A stretch of DNA of 64,000 bases, from positions 62,001 to 126,000 of the forward strand of contig NZ_BNJF01000006.1 of assembly GCF_016587355.1 (NCBI RefSeq), given 5' to 3'. The notes beneath the pieces are model-generated. The model saw nothing but the letters and a program-made list of their open reading frames with translations. It made no database searches and was not told the DNA's origin. The translations under genes and the position numbers were made by a program. This document shows, piece by piece, positions 48,240 to 59,360 of this stretch. Within the stretch, counting starts at the first letter, position 1, and each line of letters begins with the position of its first letter. The stretch comes from Ktedonospora formicarum. Lineage in GTDB: Bacteria; Chloroflexota; Ktedonobacteria; Ktedonobacterales; Ktedonobacteraceae.

Positions 48240-49229
48240 ATGAGCCTCTCTCATACACCTCAATTTGGACTGGTCTTGTCGAATCGGAGCGTAGTCACAG
48301 GAGCGGCGACGGCTGAAGATCTGTTGACACTGGCACAAAGAGCCGAAGAGGCTGGATGGGATTCAGTGTGGGTTGGCGATTCCATCTTTGCTAAGCCACG
48401 CTTGGATGCCCTCGTGTTGTTAGCTGCCTTGGCTGCACGAACCCGGCGGGTCAGGTTGGGGCCAGCTAGTTTGACCAGCACGCCTTTGCGTGACCCATTA
48501 CAGCTTGCATATCAATGGTATGGCCTGGATGTGCTCTCACAGGGACGGATGATTTTCAATGCCAGTCAAGGAGCTCCTGGAGCGCAGGGAGGCGCGTTTG
48601 AAGCAGAATTCGCCGCCTTTCACATCGATCCAGCCTCGCGCATGCGGCGCATGGAGGAAGCGATTGAGATCTTGCGTCTGGCCTCGACTGGAGAAACGAT
48701 CAGTTATGATGGGGAATATCATCAGTTTCATGGGGTAACGGTTCTCCCGCGTCCGGTCCAGCAACCGCTGCCCATCTGGATTTCTACTGCGACAGATTCG
48801 CGCAAGCCAAAGATGGCCGCGCGGGCTTTACAGCGAGTTGCCAGATATGCAGATGGCTGGATGACTCTTGCCCGTTCTCCTGAAGAATTCGCACACAATC
48901 TGGCGGACATCCGGCACTCTGCCCATGAACTGGGGCGAGAGCTTCCCGCCGATTTTCCAGCCTACTTCTACCTGGATATCAACGTCAATGACAATGAGGA
49001 AGAAGCATTTGAGGAGTGTAAACGGTTTTTAGATGGCTATTATGAACATGATTTCTCGCGTGCTGAGGTGGAGATGCGCACTGTTTTTGGCTCACCTCAG
49101 ACCTGCACCCGACGCTTGCGGCAGTTTGTGCAGGCTGGTGCAACAGGGTTTACGCTTCGTCTGATCGGGCCTAATGGGCAGCTCCAATTTGAACGGATTA
49201 CCGAAGAAGTACTCGCAGCTTTCAAATAG
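48240..49229 (+). CDS. LLM-class flavin-dependent oxidoreductase
   Basis: The 329-aa protein is a luciferase-like monooxygenase: FGLVLSNRS start, AEEAGWDSVWVGDSIF, GPASLTSTPLRDPLQLA, and ARYADGWMT near residue 200. It would use reduced FMN or F420. With the RidA gene just upstream it recalls RutA-RutC, but no other rut gene is present, so the substrate is unknown. A stable hairpin follows the stop. Confidence 0.9.
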   Translation: MSLSHTPQFGLVLSNRSVVTGAATAEDLLTLAQRAEEAGWDSVWVGDSIFAKPRLDALVLLAALAARTRRVRLGPASLTSTPLRDPLQLAYQWYGLDVLSQGRMIFNASQGAPGAQGGAFEAEFAAFHIDPASRMRRMEEAIEILRLASTGETISYDGEYHQFHGVTVLPRPVQQPLPIWISTATDSRKPKMAARALQRVARYADGWMTLARSPEEFAHNLADIRHSAHELGRELPADFPAYFYLDINVNDNEEEAFEECKRFLDGYYEHDFSRAEVEMRTVFGSPQTCTRRLRQFVQAGATGFTLRLIGPNGQLQFERITEEVLAAFK

Positions 49230-49311
49230 GTCCAAGGCCGCGTGGAATCCTCCGGGAAAGTCACAGAAGCTCTGCTCCAGAATATGAGTTTAAGGCAGCT
49301 CAGTGAATGAA

Positions 49312-49341
49312 AACCAACGTGCTGTTGTTGGCACGTTGGTT
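49312..49341 (+). terminator. Hairpin terminator after the RidA-LLM operon
   Basis: AACCAACGTGC (49312-49322) and GCACGTTGGTT (49331-49341) form an 11-bp perfect stem with an 8-nt loop, followed by GCTTTCATCT. Confidence 0.65.
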
Positions 49342-50172
49342 GCTTTCATCTCACGCATGATGGGAAGATCGCAAGCCAGGTATGACATCAAGAAAAGGAT
49401 ATACAACAGATCTCACTGATATGGAATGGCAAATCATTGAAGCACTTTTGCCTGGCCCCAAGCGATTAGGCCGCAAAATCGAATATTGCCGACGGGAAAT
49501 CTTCAACGCCATCTTTTATCTGAACCGAAACGGATGCACCTGGCGAGATTTGCCAGGTGATCTTCCACCATATGGCATTGTTTCACATTACTATCATACC
49601 TGGCGGCGATGTGGACTCTGGCAAGCCATCAATGAGACCCTCCGCACTCAATTGCGTCTGTCCGAAGGGCACCATGCCCAACCAAGTGCCGCTTGTCTTG
49701 ATAGCCAAAGCGTTAAAACAACGGAGATTGCAAGTGAGCGAGGATATGATGCTGGTAAGAAGGTGAAAGGTCGCAAGCGCCATATCCTGGTAGATACACT
49801 AGGACTATTGCTTATTGTTGTCGTTCATGCCGCTTCTATCCAAGATCGAGATGGGGCCAAGCTGGTTTTAGAGCAAATCCCAGAGCGTTTCCCTCGCCTA
49901 GCTCATATTTGGGCTGATGGGGGGTATGCAGGTCAGTTGGTCTCCTGGGTCAAAGAGTGTTGTCAGCGGGTACTTGAAATAGTCAAACGTTCTGACAAGC
50001 AGAAAGGTTTTGAAGTACTCCCGCATCGCTGGGTAGTAGAGAACACCCAATCACAATGCCCCTGAGATACTTCGGTTGACAGAACCGGCACCACGCCCTA
50101 TGCTTGGTGTGAGTGGGCTGCTAAACTTGCTAAGCTGGGTTGAGCACCGACGGCAGGCCCAAAATGCAGTGC

Positions 50173-50385
50173 ATGAGGAAGGTGGTGTTCCATGTCCAGT
50201 CTCTTACCCAACGCAGTTCCCCCCCGCCCAATTCCAGGCATGTAACAGTCCTGTGGGCGGATCTGCCTCAAGTCAATCGTCAACGGCTCCTCTGGCTGTT
50301 AAGCCACCTGCTCGAACGCCAGTTGAAACAGAGCAGTGTACCAAGCAAGGAGGACGGCGATGAACGCGACGACTGTACGGAGTAA
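50173..50385 (+). CDS. Small protein preceding the serine recombinase
   Basis: The 70-codon frame includes HVTVLWADLPQVNRQRLLWL followed by LSHLLERQL, an amphipathic pattern I associate with small ORFs that precede recombinases in related genomes. It overlaps the recombinase start by 26 nt, suggesting coupling. An alternative start lies at 50140. Function unknown. Confidence 0.5.
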   Translation: MRKVVFHVQSLTQRSSPPPNSRHVTVLWADLPQVNRQRLLWLLSHLLERQLKQSSVPSKEDGDERDDCTE

Positions 50386-52520
50386 ATCCGGCTTCACTGC
50401 TTTGGATGAGATGCGCTCAGAGAAACTCCGTCCTTTTCATCAGGAACGGCTTGCGGTCGTCTATGTGCGTCAATCTACTCCCCAGCAAGTCCTGGACCAT
50501 CAAGAGTCCACCCGATTGCAATATGGATTGGTAAACAGAGCCCAGGCGTTGGGATGGGATGCTTCTCGTATTCTGGTGATTGATGACGATCTGGGCAAGT
50601 CAGCAACGAGTACGCAGGGACGCGTCGGCTTTCAACGTCTGGTCTTGGAGGTGAGCCTGGATCACGTTGGAATCATCTTCGGAGTGGAGATGTCACGTTT
50701 GGCCCGCTCCAACAAGGACTGGCATCAACCCTTGGAGTTGTGTGCTCTCTTCCGCACGTTAATTGCTGATGTTGACGGGATCTATGACCCTACATTGTAC
50801 AATGATCGGTTACTGCTTGGATTAAAGGGGACCATGTCAGAAGCAGAGCTCCATATCCTCAAACAACGTATGTATCAGGGACGCTTGAGTAAAGCCAGAC
50901 GGGGTGACCTCCAGTTTGCCCTACCCGTTGGGTATGTCTGGAGCCCGACAGGTGAGATCCAATTCGATCCGGATGAACAGGTGCAGCACGTGGTGCGGTT
51001 CCTCTTCCGCACGTTTGACGAGCTTGGAACCCTCGGAGGTCTTGTGCGCTATCTGGCTCACCATCAGATCCAGTTGGGGCTTCGTGTCCGTGAGGGACCG
51101 GGCAAAGGAGAGCTGGTCTGGCGCCGTCCCAATCGGGCCACGATCCAGATGATGCTCAAACATCCCTTGTATGCAGGTTCCTATGTCTATGGGCGACGCC
51201 AAGAAGATCCACGCCGCAAACAGGAAGAGCACCCACGAGCGGGCCGGGTCGTTGTCCCCCAGGAAGATTGGTTTGTCCTCCTCCCCAATCGGTGTCCGGC
51301 TTACATCTCTCCCGAGCAGTATGAGCGGAACCAGGAGCGGTTGCAAGCCAATCGGGCTCGTGCCGATGCCATGGGGACAGCGCGGAGCGGGCCAGCCCTT
51401 TTAGGCGGGTTAGTCGTCTGTGCTCGCTGTGGTTGTCGCCTGAACGTTCACTACGATGGCGATGGCCCTCGACACACATATGAATGTGTCGAGCGTCACA
51501 CTCACTATGGAGAACCGAGGTGTCAACACCTGGCAGGTCCGTGTCTGGATCGCTTTGTCAGCGAGCAAGTGTTGGCGGATGCGGGAGCCTGCCACCTTAG
51601 AACTGTCTCTAGCGGCGACTAAACAGATGGAGCAGGAGCGTGCTGAACTCGATCAACTCTGGCAGCACCGGCGAGAACGAGCGGTGTACGAAGCGGAGCG
51701 AGCAGCTCGCCAGTATCACGCGGTTGAGCCAGAACACCGGCTGGTAGCTCGAACGCTGGAACGAGCATGGGAAGAGAAGTTGCTCGCACAACAACAACTG
51801 GAAGAGGCATATCATCGGTTTCTCCACCAAAAACCACGCCTCCTTTCGGAGTCTGAACGAGAGGCGATTCGTCGCTTGGCAACCGATATTCCCGCGATCT
51901 GGGCAGCTCCAACCACAACGGATGCGGATCGGAAAGAGATTCTCCGGCAGGTTGTCGAGCGCGTCATGGTCAATGTGCAAGGGAACAACGAGCAGGTGCA
52001 GGTACGGATCGAATGGGTCGGTGGGGGTCACACAGAAGGGGTTCTGCTTCGACCCATCAGGACGGTACGCGAACTCTCGACCTATCCACAGATCTGTCAG
52101 CGGGTGCAGGAGTTGACTGAAGCAGGGTGGACGGCAGTGGCGATTGCACAGGTGCTGAATGAGGAAGGTTTTCGTCCACCCCGTTCCACCAAGGGTTTTC
52201 GCCCAGCAACCGTTTCACAGGTGCAGCGCGAGATCGGGGTGAAAGCGCCTCACCCGCGCATTCGACATCGCGAAGGGGTTCTGTCTGATGAATGGTGGCC
52301 AACCGAACTGGCTCGTTGGCTGCATATCCCGCGTGGGACCCTCTTGCATTGGATTCGTCAAGGGACAGTTCGAGCACGCCAACTCGATGAGCCCTTGCAC
52401 CGCTGGGTTATCTGGGCTGATGAAGCGGAACAGGAACGGCTTCGAGCATATCATCAGCGCGCGATAGGAGACGATTTCCGCCACCTCTGGACAGATACAT
52501 CACGTGCCGAACAACCTTAA
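50360..52520 (+). pseudogene. Large serine recombinase, broken by one base
   Basis: The catalytic domain starts near residue 30 with VVYVRQSTPQQ (nucleophile S39) and has GVEMSRLARS. The recombinase domain (PVGYVW... RATIQMMLKHPLYAG) and the zinc ribbon GGLVVCARCGCRL...CQH follow. The frame ends at 51622; a second frame continues from about 51585 to 52520 with a coiled coil and a C-terminal HTH-like part (WWPTELARWLHIPRGTLLHW). Removing one G near 51579 joins them into about 720 aa. ATG 50360 has AAGGAGG 7 nt upstream. Confidence 0.85.
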
Positions 52521-52812
52521 TGGGGCTATCATACCAGCGAATCACGAAAGGAAAGAACCATGGCAGCCAGTCAGAAACAGAAAACGACATTGGTGGGTAG
52601 TGTGACTGGGTTATTGAACGAACATTTGGCTGGTTCAATCGGTATCGTCGGCTCGCGAAAGATTATGAACGATCAATCGAAAGCAGTGAATCAATGCTCT
52701 ACATTGCGATGATCCGCTTGATGCTTGCACAGCTCGCGAGGAAGCATCAAACGCAACAGCAGCAGCCGTGTCAGGAACGCTAGATTCATTTTTCATTAGC
52801 AGCTTAATTTTT

Positions 52813-55800
52813 TTACAGGCTCTCAGGGGGGAGCGTGGGTGGCTGGACTTCTCCTTGAACCGCTATCAATCTCTGCTGTATCAACATCTCGAGTTTGTGG
52901 ATATCTTCTATTACGACTCCTCTTCCATCTAGTAGAAAACTATGGTGCTCTACTAACTGCCGAGCCTGTTGTACATACTGTAATGATTTGTATATGTTTT
53001 CAGGGTCCGTATCATTCGCGAGAATGTTTATCATGCTAAAGAGCGTGGAACCTTGATTGGTGTAGTTGTCAACCTCACGGTTGATGGAGAGGGCTTGCTC
53101 ATAGTACGAGAGGGCCTGTCGAAGTTGACCAGCATCTCGATACACTTTAGCCATAGCTTCGATGGTAATTGCTTCGGATAATCGATTGTTAATCCCTCGC
53201 CAGATGTGGAGGGCTTGCTCATAGTACGAGAGGGCCTGTTGTGGCTGGCCTGTGGCTTGGTAGGCGTTCGCAATACGGTGGAGTATAGTCGCTTCGCCGT
53301 CACGATCAGCGATTTCGCGTCTGATGGAGAGGGCTTGCTCATAGTACGAGAGGGCCTGTTGCGTTTGGCCTGTGGCTTGATAGATATTTGCTATATCTCC
53401 GAGAGTGCTTGCTTCGCCAGCAAGATCAACGATCTCACGCCAGATGTGGAGTGCTTGCTCATAGTACGAGAGGGCCTGTTGTGGCTGACCTGTGGCTTGA
53501 TAGATGCCAGCTATTTTGTTGAGGGTATGCGCTTCACTGTCACGATGGATGATCTCACGACTGAAGGAAAGAGATTGCTCATAAAGTGAGAGGGCCCGTT
53601 GCGGCTGGCCTAGTTCCCGATAGACGTCAGCCATACCCAGGAGTGTGGACACCTCACCACCACGATTGCCGATCTCGCGTAGGATAGGAAGAGCTTGCTC
53701 ATAATACGAGAGAGCCTGTTGTTGTTGACCAATGATTCGATAGGCATTAGCAATATAGTTAAAGGAAAGAGCTTCGCCAGCCCGATTAGCGCTCTCACGG
53801 TTGATGGAGAGAGCCTGCTCAAAGAGCGAGAGGGTACGTTGAGAATGGCCCATGGTCAGATATGAGAAAGCCATACCAAGAAGAGGGGGCACCTCGCCAG
53901 CCCGATTAGCGCTCTCACGGTTGATGGAAAGAGCTTGCTCAAAGAGTGAGAGGGCCTGTTGTTGTTCGCCCAGATTCTGGTATACCTGGCCCATCTTGAC
54001 GAGGGTAAGAGCTTCGCCAGCGCGATTGCCGCTTTCCTGTCTGATAGGGAGAGCTTGCTCATAATACGAGAGGGCCTGTTGTGGCTGACCCATGCTTCGA
54101 TAGATGTTACCCAGATCGTGTAAGGTGCTTGCTTCTCGAGCGCGATTGCCGCTTTCGCGTCTGATAGGGAGAGCTTGCTCATAGTATGAGAGAGCCCGTT
54201 GTGGTTGACCCATGCTTCGATAGATGTTACCCATAGCTTCGAGCGTGTGCGCTTCGCCGTTACGATTAGTGATCTCACGGTTGATGGAGAGGGCCTGCTC
54301 ATAGTACGAGAGAGCCCGTTGTGGCTGACCCATGGTTAAATAGACATTCCCCATATCCTCGAGGGTGCGCGCTTCGCCGTCACGATCAACGATTTCGCGG
54401 CTGGTGGAGAGGGCTTGCTCATAGTACGAGAGAGCCCGTTGCAGTTGGCCTAGTTTTTGATATAACCGCCCCATATCGTTGAGAGTGCTTGCTTCGGCAG
54501 TGCGATCAGTGATTTCGCAACTGATGGGGAGGGCTTGCTCATAGAGTGAGAGTGCTTGCTCATAGAATGTGTCACGCTGTGGCTGACCCATATTTTGATA
54601 TAAAAAGCCCATCAGGTCGAGAGTGCTTGCTTCACCATCATGATCAGCGATTTCGCGTCTGATGGAGAGAGCCTGCTCATAGTGCGGGAGGGCTCGTTGT
54701 GGCTGGCCCATGAATTGATACGTAAAAGCCATATTTTCGAGGATAGTCGCTTCGCCATCGCGATCAGTGATTTCGCGTCTGATGGAGAGAGCTTGCTCAA
54801 AGAATGAGAGAGCCCGTTGTAATTGGCCCATGTTTCGATAGATGCCAGCCATTTTGCCGAGAGTGTGCGCTTCACCGTCATGATCGGCGATTTCGCGGCT
54901 GATGGAGAGTGCTTGCTTATAGAGTGAGAGCGTGCGTTGTGGCTGGCCCATAGTTTGATAGATGTCAGCCATTTTGTTGAGGGTGCGTGCTTCACCGTCA
55001 CGGTCAGCGCTTTCGCGTCTGATGGGGAGAATTTGTTCATAAAGCATGAGGGCCTGTTGTAGCTGCCCCATAGCTTGATAGAGAACGGTCAAATGATCGA
55101 GTATCTGTAACTCGAGTGGCCGATCGTATCCCTGCACTTCTTCCAATACTTCTTCGAAGATAGTTCGTGCTTCATCTGGTTTTCCTAAGCGATAAAGGAT
55201 CCATGCCCAATGTGTTTTGTATGTATTTTGTTTGGCAACATCAGCGTAACGTATTCCTTGTTCCAGATCCTTTTCAATTTGTTGCACGAAAGCAATGGCG
55301 AGAGCGTTCTGGTGGGTATCATAATACGCCCAGCCCGTTATTTCTTCGTACAGTTCACTGTAGCGATGAAATAACTCTTTCTGTGGCATTGTGCTATGCA
55401 TATACGTCTGAATATACGGGCGTGTGGTTGGCAAAAGATGATAGAGATCATGTGTGCCATCATGTGCTGTGATTGTGATACGAGCCAATAATCCACGTTG
55501 CCAGAGGGTCTTCAGGTGCGTGCGTATTGGTGAGGGCAACGTAGCTGTGTCTTCTGTATCTGAGCAGAAAATGTTGTGGGCGAATTCTGGCAAGAACGGT
55601 GCTTGAAAAATCCAAAGATTACTGAGCAGACTGCGCAATTCATGATCTAAGTAGCGGATACTGGTTTCAATGCTCGCATAGAGTTTGCGATGTCGGTGTT
55701 CCTCATCAACATAGGTATTTTCGGCGTGAACTAATTGTTCTTCATATTGTTGGATAAAGGTTTTCAGAGAAAGTTTGCTCACGTTGAATGCGCCTGCAAG

Positions 55801-57449
55801 CAGGCGAAGAGCCAGTGGGTGCCCTTCTATTTTCTTACTGAGTTCCTGAGCCTCATCTTTGCCAATTGCTTCTAGACGTTCAGGGGCATGTTGCCTAAAG
55901 AGGAGTGCTCCCTCTTCTGCGGTTAAGCCCCCAATTCATGGGTTATTTCATTTGGCCAACCCAGTTGGATGCGTGAATTGATGAGCAGATTCACCGATGT
56001 ATTTGCCAACTGTTGCAGAAATTGAGTGAGTAGAATAGCCTGGGAATTATTAGTCTCAATGGCCTCGACGAGCGTTTCAGCATTATCTAGCACCAACAGG
56101 ATACGTCTTGAGGCAAGGGAGCGTAAGATTTGGCGTTCCAGGTCCTCTAGATGAGGAATCTCTTGGATATCAATCCCCAGAAATTGAGCTAGTTCATTTA
56201 CAAAGCGTGGGCGATCGGGAAGTGGATCGAGCATAATGCCCCAGACACCACCCGACCAGGCATAGGCAAAGCGTTCAATCGCCTCACGAGCCAGCGAGGT
56301 CTTGCCCTGTCCACCGCTACCACAGATGGTGAGAATGCGTGGCCGATTGTTGCCAGTGAGCAGGTTCCCCAGACGCTTCAGATCATCTGTGCGACCCTGA
56401 AAGGTTCCGATTGCACGGGCTATACTACTTACTTCGATGCGTGGTTGATGTTCATCTATGTACGGTGTGCCAGCACGCTGCACAAAGCCACCTGTTGGTG
56501 TTGCTAGAGACGTATAGAGGACCGGGACACCGACTGTCCACGTTCGGGGTCTCTTGGCCAGGCAACGACGGGAACGCAACAAGGCTTCTTCAACGGAGGC
56601 ACCTTGTGCCAGTTCCGTATAGAATATGCGGGAAAACACGAGGGCATCATCATCATAAATGCGGAAACGCATACCAAGCGCATATGGGACGTTGGCTTTG
56701 ACGAGAGACGCCGCCAGATTGCTGAACGCTGTTGGTCCAGGTGAGGCGCTCACACAAGCATTGAGCGTGATGAGAAACGTGGTGTCACGTATGCGGGAGA
56801 TCAATTGTTCCGTGTCAACGAGATCCAGATCTCCATTTTCTTTCTCAAAGTGGAGGAATGCTCCATCCTTTACCTGTCCTCCATGTCCCATAAAGTGCAG
56901 AACGCGTTGATGTGTATTGGCAAGCAGGCTGCGCACTTGTTGTAAGGTGGGAGGACGAACACGCTCCAGAGTGATGTTGAATGGGAGTGGGTCGATACTC
57001 TCTTTGAGATACTCCCACTCCGCATCGATATTGAGTGGTTCAACCAGAGGACTCAATGGATTTGAAGGAACGGCCACGATATGCAATGCTGTCTCGAGAA
57101 CAGGTGGCGAGAGACGTTGTTCTATGGGAAGCCCGCGCACAAAAGGTACTTCGAGGACTAGAAAGCCAGTGGGACCATAAAGATATTCCCAGGGCAGAGT
57201 ATCGAGATCATCATCTGTCGCTACCAGCACAATGCGTTCTGGGCGCGTATTCAACGATTGCCGTGCTAGGGAGTCTGTAGGGAAGAGAGCACGAAAGAGG
57301 AGTTGTCCATACCTGATCGGATCATGAGTGATGCGTTCAAACCAATGACCAAGAAGCCGTAATGGTTGCAGGTCAAAGGTGTGGGAGGTGTGATTATCGC
57401 AGGTGACGTGGACCTGATAATCTTTTCGTTGGGTAAGTACGAGTTCCAT
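52813..57449 (-). pseudogene. CHAT protease-NB-ARC-TPR protein (NLR-like), one frame break
   Basis: The product would be about 1545 aa. Residues 70-320 form a CHAT (caspase-like) protease with His189 in HFMGHGG and Cys232 in TLNACVSA. An NB-ARC ATPase follows: Walker A GSGGQGKT (377-384) and Walker B LLVLDNAE (D455). After a winged-helix-like linker (LTAEEGALLFRQHAPERLEA) come 17 TPRs of 40 residues (YYEQALSIRREIADRDGEA type). One G missing in the C5 run 55928-55932 (G5 in the gene) separates 57449-55923 from the rest; adding it restores ELGGLTAEEG. All catalytic and nucleotide-binding motifs are intact, so the gene may well be functional. The layout suggests a sensor-triggered protease, possibly in defence, by analogy only. 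Confidence 0.85.
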
Positions 57450-57528
57450 CTCGACTCTCTTTCATTGTTCCTCTGTAGACTAGCACATTGACAAGAAGGT
57501 CAATAGACCCAATAGATCATAATGTATT

Positions 57529-57582
57529 TACTACATGCGTTGATACGCATGTAGTATAACGCTGTTATCCGATAAAAGTCAA
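57529..57582 (-). promoter_or_regulatory. Promoter of the CHAT-NLR gene with palindromic operator
   Basis: On the minus strand TTGACT (57577-57582) and TATACT (57553-57558) are separated by 18 bp. A perfect 12-bp inverted repeat, TACTACATGCGT (57529-57540) and its complement (57545-57556), overlaps the -10 and the start site. This is the position of a repressor operator, or of a hairpin at the RNA 5' end. The start codon is about 95 bp downstream. Confidence 0.65.
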
Positions 57583-57745
57583 AACAGGAGCAATCCAGTC
57601 CACAGTGATATTAGCGCAGCCTATGACCTTATTATTCTGGTTTACCACCTACACATATACGGGGGAGCGCTGTAGGATAGACGACTGGCAAGGTGTCCTT
57701 GCGGATCCTTTTCCATCAAAAATGGAACAAAAACGCATCCCAATA

Positions 57746-57790
57746 GTTCGAGACATTTTTGGCCCTTTTCCTGTAGAAAATGTCTCGAAC
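57746..57790. terminator. 14-bp inverted repeat upstream of the CHAT-NLR promoter
   Basis: GTTCGAGACATTTT (57746-57759) and AAAATGTCTCGAAC (57777-57790) are perfect arms around 17 nt. It may stop transcripts entering from either side. No gene is supported in 57583-58400: frames there lack RBS and coherent sequence. Confidence 0.5.
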
Positions 57791-58289
57791 GTTCGGGATC
57801 TTTTATCTTACTGCCTCAATGCTTTAAGGAGCCTGTCATGTAGCCGGAAGGGTGGTACAAAGAAATGCATGTGTCACATGTATATGTGACACCACTCTCT
57901 GTAGATGGTGCATAATGACGCGATTTGGCATGGGATACAGCTCAAACCCATATCGACGAATATGCATTTCTTGGGTATAACTGAGGATAGTGATGATGCT
58001 ATTCGTCAATGGCACGAATAGATCCTGACTGCGTTCAGGGTGGCTTTGTCGCTTCACAATGAAGGGCAAGGAAGTGGGTCTTGTCACTACCATCGCCTGG
58101 CTCCGCTCTCTCGTCGCGGAGTCAGATCTTGTGACCCACGAACTAGCGGTGTGCTGTTGAGTCGCTCTGGCACACCACTGGTCTGGTGACACTCCACGCG
58201 AGATGTGTTGAGTCGCTCCACTGGCCGCGTGGGATCTGGCGATTGTTCTCGGACAGGTTGTGTTCGAGATGTGAGAGAGACCGAAAGGA

Positions 58290-58360
58290 GGTGCAACCAA
58301 CCCAGACTCAGAGCATGGCTCTGAGTAGACCAGCAACCATTGTTGCCTGGTCTGATGGGT
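58290..58360 (+). promoter_or_regulatory. Two adjacent hairpins upstream of the coiled-coil gene
   Basis: ACTCAGAGC-ATG-GCTCTGAGT is followed at once by AGACCAGCAAC-CATT-GTTGCCTGGTCT (one bulge). They stand 50-80 bp before the ATG at 58409, where an attenuator or a terminator of upstream transcription could lie. Confidence 0.45.
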
Positions 58361-58408
58361 CTGTCTCCTTTCGGCCTCATTGTTTTCATTCGAAAGGAAT
58401 CGGACCCT

Positions 58409-59347
58409 ATGAGTCGTGCCTCCTCTGCTGCTGAATGTCCCTGTGGCGCTACCTGTACGGCAGAAGGTACCCTGCGCGAAATGATGGAGACGATGGAACA
58501 GTACCACTGTTTTGAGCGGGAAGATGTCTCCATTGCCACCATTTTGACCGATCTCCAATATACGGCAACCGTGATGGACACCTGCCTGCACCACTGGTCT
58601 GAAGCGGTCCAGACGTGCGAGACTGGCAGAGCCAACCTGGCACTTGGGACTGGAACGTATCTACGTCCAAGCGTTCCAACCCGTGCGCTTGTAGAACGGG
58701 AAGAACGCGCGCTTCAACGATGGTAGGAGAGCGAACGTCGACAGTGGGAACATCGCTTGAGACAGGTCAAACATGGCATCGCGTCTCACCGTTCCTATCT
58801 TGAGACGCTGCGTTCCCGGTTCCATCTAGATGCGCAGTGCCTTCCACGCTGTCTTCATGGGCTCAGTCACGTTATTGAAGCGCGTGAACTCCTGCTAGAA
58901 CAGCTTTCACAAACCTACTTCTCCAATCAGGAGATGCATGCTCGCTGGGAGGAGCAATGGACTCGGGAGAGCGCACGCCTGGAGCATGAGATTGCACAGG
59001 TGCCTCATGCCTATCAAGCAGGCATCCAATTGGGACAAAGCCAGCAGGTGCGTTTCATTCTCACTGGTATCAACAAACCCGTTCCCCAGACGCACCTTCA
59101 GTCTCACTATACGCTCCGCGTTCTGGAGCGGCAACTGGATCTCTCATCGCAACATGCCAGGCGTTTTCTGACCCTGCGGCGTGAGACCTGGACATTGTTT
59201 ATTCAGCGCACAGAGATCGAGTCGCATATGACGGTCCTGACGGCACTGCTGGAACAGTGGTACCAACTCCAAGGCACACTTGAGCAACCAGCGTCCGTCG
59301 ATCTCGCATCACTTTGTGCGTTAATCCTCTCGTCGTTTACCATCTAA
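58409..59347 (+). pseudogene. Coiled-coil hypothetical gene interrupted by an amber codon
   Basis: The ATG 58409 has AAAGGA upstream. The frame reads 105 codons to a TAG at 58724-58726 and then continues in the same frame for 207 codons to 59347, all rich in Glu, Gln, Arg and Leu in a helical pattern (VEREERALQRW, stop, ESERRQWEHRLRQ). The helix phase carries across the stop. A CPCGATC cluster lies near the start. Either one nonsense mutation split the gene or the TAG is read through. Family unknown. Confidence 0.6.
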
Positions 59348-59360
59348 CGTTCATACCAAT

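Larger units (their letters stand above)
50042..52606 (+). mobile_element. Serine-recombinase element inserted in an IS5 transposase gene
   Basis: The element is defined by the two halves of the IS5 transposase. The left junction reads CTGGGTAGTAGAGAAC and the right junction CTGGGTTATTGAACGAAC, sharing CTGGGT and GA at fixed spacing, which may be the recombination core. Its cargo is only the recombinase and a short upstream ORF. Confidence 0.7.
49382..52783 (+). pseudogene. IS5-family transposase split by a serine-recombinase element
   Basis: The first piece (49382-50041) covers the N-terminal domain and most of the DDE core: LDSQSVKTTE (first Asp) and IWADGGYAG (second Asp), ending at LPHRWVVE. 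The last piece (52607-52783) resumes WVIERTFGWFNRYRRLAKDY, holding the catalytic Glu region, and ends normally. The 2.56 kb between carries a small ORF and a large serine recombinase. One residue differs at the joint (WVVE/WVIE), so the two halves may not come from the very same copy. Confidence 0.85.

Noticed and set aside
52813..57449. The CHAT-TPR gene as part of a type III-E (Craspase) system
   Set aside because: No fused Cas7-11 or other type III gene is present, and the Cas genes in this window are type I and 38 kb away.
58087..58635. 182-codon reverse ORF upstream of the coiled-coil gene
   Set aside because: Mostly antisense to that gene; Ser/Arg-rich composition is typical of a shadow frame.
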